This document shows positions 46,370 through 55,879 of a stretch of DNA of 64,000 nucleotides, piece by piece. A program made the translations under genes and the position numbers. Numbering within the stretch: position 1 is the stretch's first letter; the number at the start of each line of letters is the position of its first letter. The DNA is taken from positions 24,493,928 through 24,557,927 of the forward strand of contig CM044957.1 of the NCBI GenBank assembly GCA_024516035.1. The letters run 5' to 3'. The notes under the pieces were generated by a model. The model was not told the DNA's origin, did not search any database, and saw nothing but the letters and a program-made list of their open reading frames with translations. The stretch comes from Bactericera cockerelli (taxonomy: Eukaryota > Arthropoda > Insecta > Hemiptera > Triozidae).

Positions 46370-49300
46370 CTGGAAACCAACACAAACAAAATGGATTTGT
46401 AAAGCCACTGGTGATATGATGGCATGGAAAATTTAAAGATTTCTCACACGCATTAATCAGAAAGAGATATTAATTATAATAATGTTGTTGTTGTAGTAGC
46501 AGCAGCGGTGGACTCAACATTGTCATGCAGACTCATCATCCTCTAATGGAAGCTGAAGGAAGGTTGCCACCTGGATGGGATGAAGCCAAAGGTCTATAGG
46601 TGTCAATGGCGTGGGTTTTGATGGACAGGAGAATAAGTGGGATGTGTCGTGCGGACTACCTCCACATTCCGGGCATTTGTCTACGATGAATTATAATAAT
46701 AAAATTCTATAGTGGAAGATAACCACCAGGCGAGGTTAATGCTCGAAGCATTTTCTACAGCCTAACCCTCAGAGTCTTATTATTATGTGGTCACAAACTC
46801 AAATTAATGAGGAAAAATTGATGCACCGGGCGGGATTCAAACCAACGGTGATTCCTATGCTACCTAGATTACCAGACTAGCGCGTCAACCACTTGACTAC
46901 CATTACTGAAGAAACCTTTTTTTTCAGAAGAGGGGAACTTGAATTAAACACCAGCGTAGGTTAATGCCTGTGAGCCGGCGAGAAGGTTTTTTTACCGTCT
47001 AAAAACCTCTTCTTGGTTATGTTTGTTTTGGTTTTTTTATGTTGGCCTGGGACCGTTGTGTGGCATTACTTCAGGGTATTAAAGAAACCTGCATTACCAG
47101 TAATAGGAGTATAATGATTATTCAGGTATTATACACTAGGGGGTATAACCATTATGAATACTTACGTAACGTTATTCAGGAATGCAACATCGAATTTGTT
47201 AGGACTGTGTTCATGACCATATTTTGAGCTGTTGTTCTGGTTCGAATGATTGTAAAACACATCTGAGTTGTTGTCAGGGGTAGATGTGTATGGCGTGTCT
47301 ATTTCATCAAAGTCCAGGGATGCTCCAGGCGATCTCTTATGATTCAATGTACTGCCATGATGTGTGGAGGCATTTAAGTTCATTACTTGACCATGTGATG
47401 CAGATTTGTTCCAATTTCTTACATCGGAATTGAAAACACAGATTTCGTGATTGGACTTAATCATTAGATTTGTGGATAGTAGAAGACTAGACAGACAGAG
47501 ACCTGAAAAGATACAATTAAAATTTTCATTATGATCTGTATTATACCTATCAACAGAACATTATTTAAACTCGTAAAGTAAATATTATGACAATTACCAT
47601 CCATGATCTTCATTGTTGAAGAGAATTCTACCAATAAAATTCAATTTGGTACAATTGAATTAAAAATAATGATTAAAGTAAAATTAAAAAATACTGGGTA
47701 ATTTTTTCCTCATATCATTCAACCAACAACTGAAAAAGAGAAGAAGTGGGTGGGTCATCTGGCAAGAATGGATGACTTTAGAATACCGCATTTCTTTAGT
47801 TATTATATTTGTGAGTTAATAACGTTCGTGATATCACAACTACCTACTGAAACTCGCTTCACTAAATGGGTTGGATGATGGGGATTGCCTCAGGCAATAA
47901 TCCCGCCCTTTGTGATTTATATAAATAATTTTCAATAAAAAGTTTACATTTACTAAATCTATACACTGACACCAGGACTTTAACCACCGACCTCTAGGAT
48001 ACAAGTTCGCAGCCTTATCGATCAAGCTACTGAGATCGGCACTTTAGAATACCCCATTTAGAACTACTGCATAATCCTGATGGATTAAGAACAAGAGGCA
48101 GACCAATTAAGCAGACCCATGTTACCTGCATACAAGCTACCTAAGTATGCTACTCACCTAGCTAACAATGGTCTATTCCTATATCTAGCTCAACCCTGCG
48201 CGCTGGTCCTGTTCCCACACACAAGAGCCGCCATTCTTAATTCGTCAATTTTTTAAATACTTGGCTACGATATTGAAATCCTCATGAAAGTGCAAAGTCA
48301 TGTGATTGTGAGCCTACCTGCAGTCAAGTGATTGTGAGTCTATACCTGCGATCAAGTGATTGTGAGCCTATACCTGCGGTCAAGTGATTGTGAGCCTATA
48401 CCTGCGGTCAAGTGATTGTGAGACTACCTGCGGTCAAGTGATTGTGAGCCTATACCTGCGGTCAAGTGATTGTGAGCCTATACCTGCGGTCAAGTGATTG
48501 TGAGCCTATACCTGCGGTCAAGTGATTGTGAGCCTATACCTGCGGTAAAGTTATTGTGAGCCTACCTGCGGTCAAGTGATTGTGAGCCTACCTGCGGTCA
48601 AGTCATTGTGAGCCTACCTGCGGTCAAGTGATTGTGACCCTATACCTGCGGTCAAGTGATTCTAAGCCTATACCTACGGTCAAGTGATTGTGAGCCTAAA
48701 CCTACGGTCAAGTGATTGTGAGCCTAAACCTGCGGTCAAGTGATTGTGAGACTATATGTGCGGTCAAGTGATTGTGAGCCTATACCTGCGGTCAGGTGAT
48801 TGTGAGTCTATATTTCCGGTCAAGTGATTGTGAACCTATACCTGCGGTCAAGTGATTGTGAGCCTACCTGCGGTCAAGTGATTGTGAGCCTACATGCGGT
48901 CTAGTGATTATGAGCCTATACCTGCGGTCAGGTGATTGTGAGTCTATACCTGTGGTCAAACGATTGTGAGCCTACCTGCGGTCAAGTGATTGTGAGCCTA
49001 TACCTGCGGTCAAGTGATTGTGAGCCTATACCTACTGTCAAGTGATTGTGAGCCTATACCTGTGGTCAAACGATTGTGAGCCTACCTGCGGTCAAGTGAT
49101 TGTGAGTCTATACCTGCGATCAAGTGATTGTGAGCCTATACCTGCGGTCAAGTGATTGTGAGCCTATACCTGCGGTCAAGTGATTGTGAGACTACCTGCG
49201 GTCAAGTGATTGTGAGCCTATACCTGCGGTCAAGTGATTGTGAGCCTATACCTGCGGTCAAGTGATTGTGAGCCTATACCTGCGGTCAAGTGATTGTGAG

Positions 49301-52300
49301 CCTATACCTGCGGTCAAGTTATTGTCAAGTGATTGTGAGCCTATACCTGCGGTCAGGTGATTGTGAGTCTATATTTCGGTCAAGTGATTGTGAACCTATA
49401 CCTGCGGTCAAGTGATTGTGAGCCTACCTGCGGTCAAGTGATTGTACATGCGGTCTAGTGATTATGAGCCTATACCTGCGGTCAGGTGATTGTGAGTCTA
49501 TACCTGTGGTCAAACGATTGTGAGCCTATACCTGCGGTCAAGTGATTGTGAGCCTACATGCGGTCTAGTGATTATGAGCCTATACCTGCGGTCAGGTGAT
49601 TGTGAGTCTATACCTGTGGTCAAACGATTGTGACCCTACCTGCGGTCAAGTGATTGTGAGCCTATACCTGCGGTCAAGTGATTGTGAGCCTATACCTACG
49701 GTCAAGTGATTGTGAGCCTATACCTGTGGTCAAACGATTGTGAGCCTACCTGCGGTCAAGTGATTGTGAGCCTATACCTGCGGTCAAGTGATTGTGAGCC
49801 TATACCTACGGTCAAGTGATTGTGAGTCTATACCTGTGGTCAAACGATTGTGAGCCTACCTGCGGTCAAGTGATTGTGAGCCTATACCTGCGGTCAAGTG
49901 ATTGTGAGCCTATACCTGTGGTCAAACGATTGTGAGCCTACCTGCGGCAGACACCACCAGGAGAGGCTTGCGGCCGAAGCGCCTGGCTAGGACTGTGGTG
50001 GCTACGCTCATGACAAAGCGTATCACTGCCAGGAATACCAGAGCACCAGCCTCGTCAATGCCTGCTCCGAAATCTGATCCCACCTGCTTGAACAATTGCA
50101 TGGCGTAGAAGATAACAGGGTATACTCCTGAAATATAAGATAGAGGTTTTATTGGGGTTCAACGTCTCATACTACGTATGACGTACCAATGTATAAGTAT
50201 AAGATTGTTCTCTTAGTACTTATTTGTATTCAAGTAGGCACTTAAGTAATACATATTATAATTAATTACATTTTACTTTGATATTTACCTACTTGTGACA
50301 TGAGAGTCTGAGTTGGACTTAACTTGGTTTACTTGAGATGACGTCATACTTATTTCCAATGGGGTCCGCCCCTGAAAATTAAAAGTTCCCCCCAAGTAGT
50401 TTTTTACAAACAATTTGACCATGCAAAGTTTCAATTACGCTGAAGATATTCAGCCTTTGCCGGACTTATGCCGGTCCCTCTGTACTTCTGTTCTAGCGCC
50501 TCCCGCCGTATTTCTAAAATATTAATTTTATTCTATTAAAATATTAAACTAAAATCATTGTTGCTCGCATGAAAATTTTCTTTGTTTATCCTGGACCGAA
50601 CTCTGAATTTTTGGATTTTTTCTATTTTAAGCCTATCAAAACCGTTTATGAGAAATGAATCAGTTGACTAGCCTGGTTGAATGGTCAGGGTTTTAGTAAT
50701 TAGGTAGGTATTATTAGTTGCTAACTATACCTGTTAATTGTTGCAGTGAGAATAAGATGAGGAGGAGAATGAGTGGCTTGTAACATTGTTTAGATGTGAT
50801 TATCTTCCTCACAAGTGATCCCTGGTTGCTTGTCTGATCATGCTTGATTCTTACTTGACTAAGTGTCTGCCATTCTTGTTTATAAATCTGGCAAGTAATG
50901 AAGCATTATAGGTATGAAACATCAAACATCCTATAACATACTAGTTATATAAATAATTTTCTTCTTACAGATATCTACAGACTAGGTACCAAATTAATAT
51001 CTACAATTCTACACTCGTATAATATGGAACAGACATAAATACCCTAATATTTACTTACACAGGTCATGCAGGGCTCACCATTTGAGACTATAATTTATTA
51101 TGCACTAGCCGTTTGCCCGTGCTTTGCAACGGGACTAAATTTCAAATTTACTAAGGCATGGCCGTACTGCTGGACAGCAATGCCTTTTTGAACTTTTTAT
51201 AATTTTTCTGGACAAAGCGATAATGGTTTTGGGGGGGTCAATTCTGAGACATTTTTCGCTATCTCTTACCGTTTTGGCTAAACAACTCGGACAAACAAAC
51301 AAACAAACAAACAAACAAACATAGGTAGGTAGGTAGGTAGTCCTTTTTTCTGTTTTATATATAGAGATTGTGTGTGTAGGACTGTAGTTATATGAATTAT
51401 AAATTAATATGTAGGAGCAAGGACTCTGATTGTTAAGTCTCCTCTGTAAATAAATATCAAAAAAAAAAAATATAATAATAATAATATGTGTAGGGAATAT
51501 AAATTCACTGAGTTTTGGATTTTACATTTTCTTTCGATAGCAATGATGATAGGTATAGGTAGGTATTATATTTTACAAGCAGGCACCATTAGACATGTAT
51601 CATTCGAGCATACCTCTTTGTTCGGGTTCAAGTACTTGAGAGACCGCTCTGCCTTGGCGATGCGGACGTAGTCGCCCAGAGATCTGTCGAAGTTGATGAG
51701 CCAGTGCGGGGACTCTGGCGCCAGACAGGTGAGCAGGGCTCCGCTCACGAGGACAAGACAGAGGAAGCAGATGCTGAGAGCTCGCCAGTCCAGGTAGAGG
51801 TTGAGTAGGGAGGTGAGGAGGATGCCGGAGGAGATGAACACGGAGTTGAGGCAGAGGAGGGCGGGGCGGTAGTCGCCGTGGCAGATCTCAGACACATAGA
51901 CCATGGCCACTGTGGACATACCTGCGGGGAGTGGATGATAGACGTTGATGATATCTTCTTTTTCACTAAAAACTGTCCCTGTTTACTCGAAAGCCTCAAT
52001 TCGCCATGTATTTGCAGCTATGCTACTTTTCAATCAGTATTCATCACAATTGGATCTAGCAATGCAATCCTCTCACTAAAAAATACTATGTAAGGAGATG
52101 CTAGGATTAGTACCAACTTGATTTTATTGTTATTATTGTTTTTTTTTTTTCTTTTTTTTTCTCACTATCTAAACTTCTTCTCATTGTTCTTGTAAGTGGA
52201 GCTTGTAAAATTGCTTCGTTGGAACTTCGTTGCTGGAAAAAATAAAAATAAAAAAAATACGCATTTTCAAACCCTTGCTTTCTCTATACATCACGAGTTA

Positions 52301-54631
52301 TGATGAATTTTCATTATTTTCCGCTTTCAGTTGAAAGATCAATGCCAAAAGCGTCAAGAGGCTCCTTAGCAACGCCAGGCCGTTACAGCAACAGCCAACG
52401 ACAAACTTGTCTTTTGACATTTAAATTTCAACAACATAATATTATGTGACTTTCATAAATAGTCATAATATGAATAATTGCTTGATTCTCAACTAGATTT
52501 CCAAGCATGAAGATGTAATATACTTGCCTGAGTACCGACCTCAGTAGCTTGATCGATAAGGCGGCGGACTTGTAACCTGGAGGTCGGTGGTTCAAGTCCC
52601 GGTTTCAATGTACATTTAGTAAAGCGAGTTTGAGTAGTTGTGATATCACGAAAGTGATTAACACAAATATGATAACTTAACTTTTAACTTTACTTGCCTG
52701 AGCCTACACCAGCGCAGATCTTGGACAGGTAGAGAAGTTCTATATCTCTGGGACCAGCCAGCAGACTCAGTACAGAGGACATGATGAAGGGGACACACAC
52801 TAGCAGGAGCGTCCACTTGCGTCCTACCCGGTCCATGATGGGGCCGATACATAGCGCTCCGATTGGGTTAGTGATCGTCACGAGACCGACTGCAATAGAA
52901 TGAAAGATATAAGTAGTCAATGGCTCGTTAAATACATCAATTTTTATAACATAATTGAAGTTTTAATCTACCTATACCCAATACTGGAGTCGTAAAAATA
53001 CAGTTTTTGTATATATAAAAAAAAACTTTTTTGCTCCGATTTCTATTTTTCTTCATATAAGTGGTCAGGAGCATGGTCTCTATCACTCGGAACCGCTAGT
53101 GCAAAGTTGATGAATTTAAAATGGGACCATGTACAAAACGTCTCCTATAAGTGTGCAAAATTTCGTCAAAATCCGTTCAGTATATAGTTTCTGAGATTTG
53201 TGCGTTACAAAGGAATGTATTTAACAGACCGACACAAAACCAAATTTGCTAATGAAAAAAAAAAAAAAAAAAATCTGTATCGGCTAGTCGTGGACCTTAT
53301 TTTTGACTTTTTTCTAAATATCATATCTAAATCCTATTTTATTTTAAAATAATTGTAAATGCACTGTGCAAGTGTGGAAAACACTAATACGCATATAAGT
53401 ACATGCAAAATTTCATTAAAATTGGGTGTACCATTCACGAGATATAAGCGTATAAGTAACAAGTTAGTAGTCAGGCGCACGGTCTCTATCATAAAGAACC
53501 GCTAGTGCGAAGTTGATGCATTTAGAATGGGACCATCCACAGTACGTCTCATATACAAAATTTCGTCGAAATCCGTTCAGTAGTTTCTGAGATTTGTGCG
53601 TTACAAGGAATATTTTTAACAGACAGACCGACAGCTAGACAGACAGAAACAAAATCAAAGTTGCTCAGGACTCTCAGGAGGTTATGAAACGTCCAGATAT
53701 ATGAAGAAAAAAAAAATGGAAATTTTAACACTTCCAATTACTAATACTTAGTAGAAATTTCTCGGTAGTAAAATGAATATCTAATCGGGTTGAACTGTCA
53801 AATGTTACCTGAAGATTACCTAACCATGAAGACTGCTCTATGCTGAGGTCGAGATGGGGGATCTGGACTGTGGAGTAGGTCATGTGAATCCCGACCTGGA
53901 TCACTAGAGTGTGGGCTACGCAGGCAGATATGATCTGAAATAAAGCACAAGAATAGCTCAATGGTAAGCTTCTCGCTTTCCATGCGGAAAGTCCCGGGTT
54001 CGGGCCTCCGCGCCGACAGCAAAAAATTGTATTAAAAATTTGTTTACAATTGTTTGTAAGGGATACCTTCCGGTGCGCTCTAGTTGACCCAGGTCATAAA
54101 TGGGAAAGATTGTGTCACTTCTCGCCCATCAGTTGAGAGGCACACTACGGGATGGCTACAACACAGACCACAAGCGTCTACAGTAGCTCCTGTTTCATGG
54201 CTAGGAAATAAAAGAAGACAGTGAAACACTCATCGTTAAAAAAAAAAAAAATCGTGCGTTAAAAAACGCATGAAGGGTTTTGTTCACTAAGTATACAATT
54301 TTATTACAAAATTACAGCAAATTTTAACCATGGAATTTGCCCTGAAAATTTCAGCTACATAATATAATATTATGATAATACTAGGTACATAATAATTATA
54401 TTGTAAGCATCGAACCATATTTAGTTGTAGGATATGTCTATACCTACTCATAGTAGCAATTCCTTATACAATTTAGATATATTATGCACTTGAGGAATTC
54501 AGAAAAACATACCTGAGGGAAAACACCAATTCCTTATACAATTTAGAAATATTATGCACTTGAGGAACTTAGAAATACATACCTGGGGGAAAACGTCGTA
54601 CCATGTCGGCGACTGGCCGGATTTGGATGTT
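46021..54631 (-). CDS. Facilitated sugar (trehalose/glucose-type) transporter, MFS, 5' end missing
   Basis: Eight minus-strand exons (54583-54631, 53820-53934, 52698-52889, 51614-51921, 50731-50887, 49942-50127, 47166-47502, 46021-46369) join with every phase matching to 563 residues ending at TGA. The initiator lies in an unseen upstream exon. The product is a 12-helix sugar porter of the plasma membrane, similar to insect Tret1. It has DRVGRK after helix 2, PESPHWL after helix 6, QQLTGVYPVIFYAMQ in helix 7, RRFGRK before helix 9, IPWTMIGELLPG in helix 10 and PETKGKT after helix 12. Between helices 9 and 10 it has an outward loop of about 100 residues, rich in Asn, Ser and His with several N-glycosylation sequons, where relatives have about 20 residues. 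One intron uses a GC donor. Substrate cannot be fixed from sequence. Confidence 0.93.
46799..46910 (-). repeat. tRNA-like SINE head (degenerate)
   Basis: Minus strand shows GGTAGTCAAGTGGTTGACGC and a B-box-like GGTTTGAATCCCGCC. It lies within the transporter's last intron. Confidence 0.5.
47166..47502 (-). CDS. Sugar transporter exon 7 (helix 9 end and large outer loop)
   Basis: Acceptor TATCTTTTCAG, donor GTAAGT. It completes helix 9 (VSAAG from the previous exon, then LCLSSLLLSTNLMI). It then encodes about 97 hydrophilic residues with sequons in NAST, NNSD, NHSN, NNSS and NNVT. Taken alone it could be misread as a secreted protein with an upstream MKIMDG start; the phases on both sides place it in the transporter. 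Confidence 0.88.
47812..48043 (-). repeat. tRNA-derived SINE (family B), reversed
   Basis: Minus strand: TGCCGATCTCAGTAGCTTGA head, GGTCGGTGGTTAAAGTCC B-box region, and the AAAGCGAGTT and GATATCACGAA body words, interrupted by about 80 bases of other sequence. It lies in the intron before the loop exon. Confidence 0.75.
48296..49945 (-). repeat. 26/28-bp minisatellite abutting and including the exon 6 splice donor
   Basis: About 60 copies of a unit containing CAAGTGATTGTGAGCC and TATACCTGCGGT (plus-strand reading) fill most of the intron. On the gene strand each unit reads CCGCAG then GTATAGG or GTAGGC. The array runs into the exon end CCGCAG with its real donor GTAGGC (49942/49941). Variants (TGTGGTCAAACGATTG, CATGCGGTCTAGTGATTA) recur at spacings that suggest amplification of multi-unit blocks. 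Most copies therefore carry a donor-like CAG/GTA. Confidence 0.97.
49942..50127 (-). CDS. Sugar transporter exon 6 (helices 7-8)
   Basis: Acceptor TTATATTTCAG, donor GTAGGC. It encodes VYPVIFYAMQLFKQ, helix 8, the RRFGRK motif and LLVVSAA. Confidence 0.95.
50731..50887 (-). CDS. Sugar transporter exon 5 (cytoplasmic loop, start of helix 7)
   Basis: Acceptor ATTACTTGCCAG, donor GTATAG. It encodes IYKQEWQTLSQ, a charged loop and KPLILLLILFSLQQLT. Both phases fit the neighbouring exons. Confidence 0.92.
51107..51367 (+). repeat. Dispersed repeat with CGCAACGGG-type start (second copy)
   Basis: TAGCCGTTTGCCCGTGCTTT, GCAACGGGACTAAATTTC, AAGGCATGGCCGTACTGCTG, an AAAC microsatellite (51294-51320), then TTTTATATATAGAGATT. 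It aligns with 25897-26172. It lies antisense in a transporter intron. Confidence 0.65.
51614..51921 (-). CDS. Sugar transporter exon 4 (helices 4-6)
   Basis: Acceptor CACTCCCCGCAG, donor GTATGC. It encodes MSTVAMVYVSEICHGDYRPA through APESPHWLINFDRS and a charged end at NPNKE. Confidence 0.95.
52521..52702 (+). repeat. SINE (family B) with 12-bp target duplication that copies a splice donor
   Basis: The SINE (52533-52690, head ACCGACCTCAGTAGCTTGAT, tail ATATGATAACTTAAC) is flanked by the identical 12-mer TACTTGCCTGAG at 52521-52532 and 52691-52702. The right copy contains the donor of transporter exon 3: on the gene strand, CTCAG followed by GCAAGTA. The insertion thus fell at the exon border and left a second copy of the donor beyond the SINE. 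Confidence 0.9.
52698..52889 (-). CDS. Sugar transporter exon 3 (helices 2-4), GC donor
   Basis: Acceptor TCTATTGCAG. It encodes GLVTITNPIGALCIGP, MDRVGRKWTLLL and LSKICAGVGS, ending in phase 1. The only donor that keeps frame with exon 4 (giving VGSGMSTVAMVYV) is GCAAGT at 52697-52692, so this is a GC-AG intron. Confidence 0.94.
53010..53772 (+). repeat. Dispersed repeat R1, rearranged copies
   Basis: Two overlapping R1-derived segments. The first (53010-53255) covers the GCATGGTCTCTATCAC to GACCGACACAAAACC region. The second (53270-53772) runs from CTGTATCGGCTAGTCGTGG to the 3' hairpin near 53740. A poly-A run joins them. Both lie antisense in a transporter intron. Confidence 0.7.
53820..53934 (-). 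CDS. Sugar transporter exon 2 (helix 1)
   Basis: Acceptor GCTTTATTTCAG. It encodes IISACVAHTLVIQVG through SIEQSSWL. I use the donor TTAG then GTAATC (exon end 53820) because only this keeps phase with exon 3; a second GTAACA nine bases on would not. Confidence 0.88.
53946..54252 (+). repeat. tRNA-derived SINE (family D) with poly-A tail
   Basis: Head AATAGCTCAATGGTAAGC, B box GGGTTCGGGCCTCCGC, body CTTCCGGTGCGCTCTAGTTG and CTCGCCCATCAGTTGAGAGG, ending in about 13 A residues at 54240-54252. It lies antisense in the intron just upstream of the exon 2 acceptor, leaving about 10 bases between. Confidence 0.8.
54457..54596 (-). repeat. 70-bp tandem duplication spanning the exon 1 splice donor
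   Basis: CAATTCCTTATACAATTTAG begins at 54457 and again at 54527, period 70. Each copy ends in ACATACCTGRGGGAAAAC (R = A or G). On the gene strand each copy has GTTTTCCC(T/C)CAG followed by GTATGT. The right copy is the real exon end; the left copy is a second exon-end/donor 70 bases into the intron. Confidence 0.92.
54583..54631 (-). CDS. Sugar transporter most 5' exon found
   Basis: 49 bases between CTTATTCCACAG and GTATGT encode TSKSGQSPTWYDVFPQ, joining exon 2 in phase 0. It needs two bases from an upstream exon carrying the start codon, which I could not identify to the right on the minus strand. Confidence 0.75.
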
Positions 54632-54935
54632 CTGTGGAATAAGAGAGGATATAAAAGTTATCGTATTTGTGGCACAAGACCCTTTTTACCAAATTAACTT
54701 TTTAAAAAATACATCAAAACACCTCAGCCGAGGTGTGAAGAACTCCAATGCAAAGAAAGAGACATGTGTATAAACTACCTACTTAGAAACTACATTATTT
54801 ATTAAATTTGCCTTAATGCCAATAGCATACCTAGTTACTTGCTCATTTAAATACTGACAAAATCGCAACACTTATCGTATGGCGTTGCATTACTAAAACA
54901 TTTTATAGAGAGATGTGGGACTGGGAATCTCAATA

Positions 54936-55879
54936 CAGGGTGTCCATAAAGTCCCACCCCACCTGCCGTATCTCAAGAACGGCTGAAAATATGGAAATAC
55001 GCAAAAATCTGAATTCTTAATTATTTGGAGAATTGAGTTTCAGTAAAAAAATCTGTCCCAAGTGCCTCAGTCAAGGTGGACATGGATCATCTTTAAAATC
55101 TTAAATGGATTGTCATACGACATACCATTATGTCGCATGACATATTATTTTAAAGATCTCATTGAGAGAACTTCATTGCAACAAATTTCAGATACCGTTT
55201 TCAAGATACAGGGTCAGCAGTCCTGGCTAATATCCCTATGTTCAGACCTTTAACTCGTTAATCGTAAGTTTCAGACGGATAAATTTTGTTGATCTTAACT
55301 CCTTTATTGAGACCTTTCAAACAAGGTATAAATCGATTTGTTTTTTAGTTAAAACTTTTTCCGGCTGGCTCACAAAAATGACCAGAAACTAAACATCAAC
55401 AGAATAGGTCGAATTGTACCTTGTTTGAATGGTCTCGCTAAAAAAAGCTTACATCAATAAATTTTACCCTCCTGCAACGTTCGATATTAGCAGGACGGCC
55501 GACCCTGTATCTCGAGAATGGTACGTCGTATTTCACTGAAATTTGTTGCAAAGAACTTTTCTCAATTATGCCTTTAAAACAATATGCTACACGACTCACC
55601 ATTCCTTTAAAAAAATTTAATGTTGGTCCATCAAGTGAGAGGTTAACTACTGTGAGAGGAATTTGACGTATAGATTTCGAATATCAAACAAAAATTAGGT
55701 GTTCCATTTAAAATTCCAAAGTTGATGATCGTCCCTGCTTCCCTCTAGGGGCAGATTTGTTTTCGTCCCTGAAAATAAAAAAAATTCACTACACTGAATA
55801 ACAATAATGAAAACTGCAAGTCTTTATCTCATTTTGTTCAGGAGATAAACAGGTATTCCCGGACTTTTCTCGCATCCTG
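54936..55879. mobile_element. Tc1/mariner-type non-autonomous element with internal inverted arms
   Basis: Ends are CAGGGTGTCCATAAAGTCC (left) and, read inward from the right, CAGGATGCGAGAAAAGTCC, each flanked by TA. Inside, about 55130-55225 and 55490-55600 are diverged inverted copies (AACAAATTTCAG and CTGAAATTTGTTG words). No transposase frame is seen. Confidence 0.65.

Noticed and set aside
47166..47620. A two-exon secreted protein starting MKIMDG near 47605 and continuing in the exon at 47502
   Set aside because: The splice phases also fit the MKIMDG reading, but the exon completes helix 9 of the transporter on its 5' side and joins the last transporter exon on its 3' side in phase. The signal-peptide look comes from half a transmembrane helix.
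48296..49945. A CRISPR-like array
   Set aside because: Units are directly adjoining without unique spacers, and the genome is eukaryotic; this is a minisatellite.
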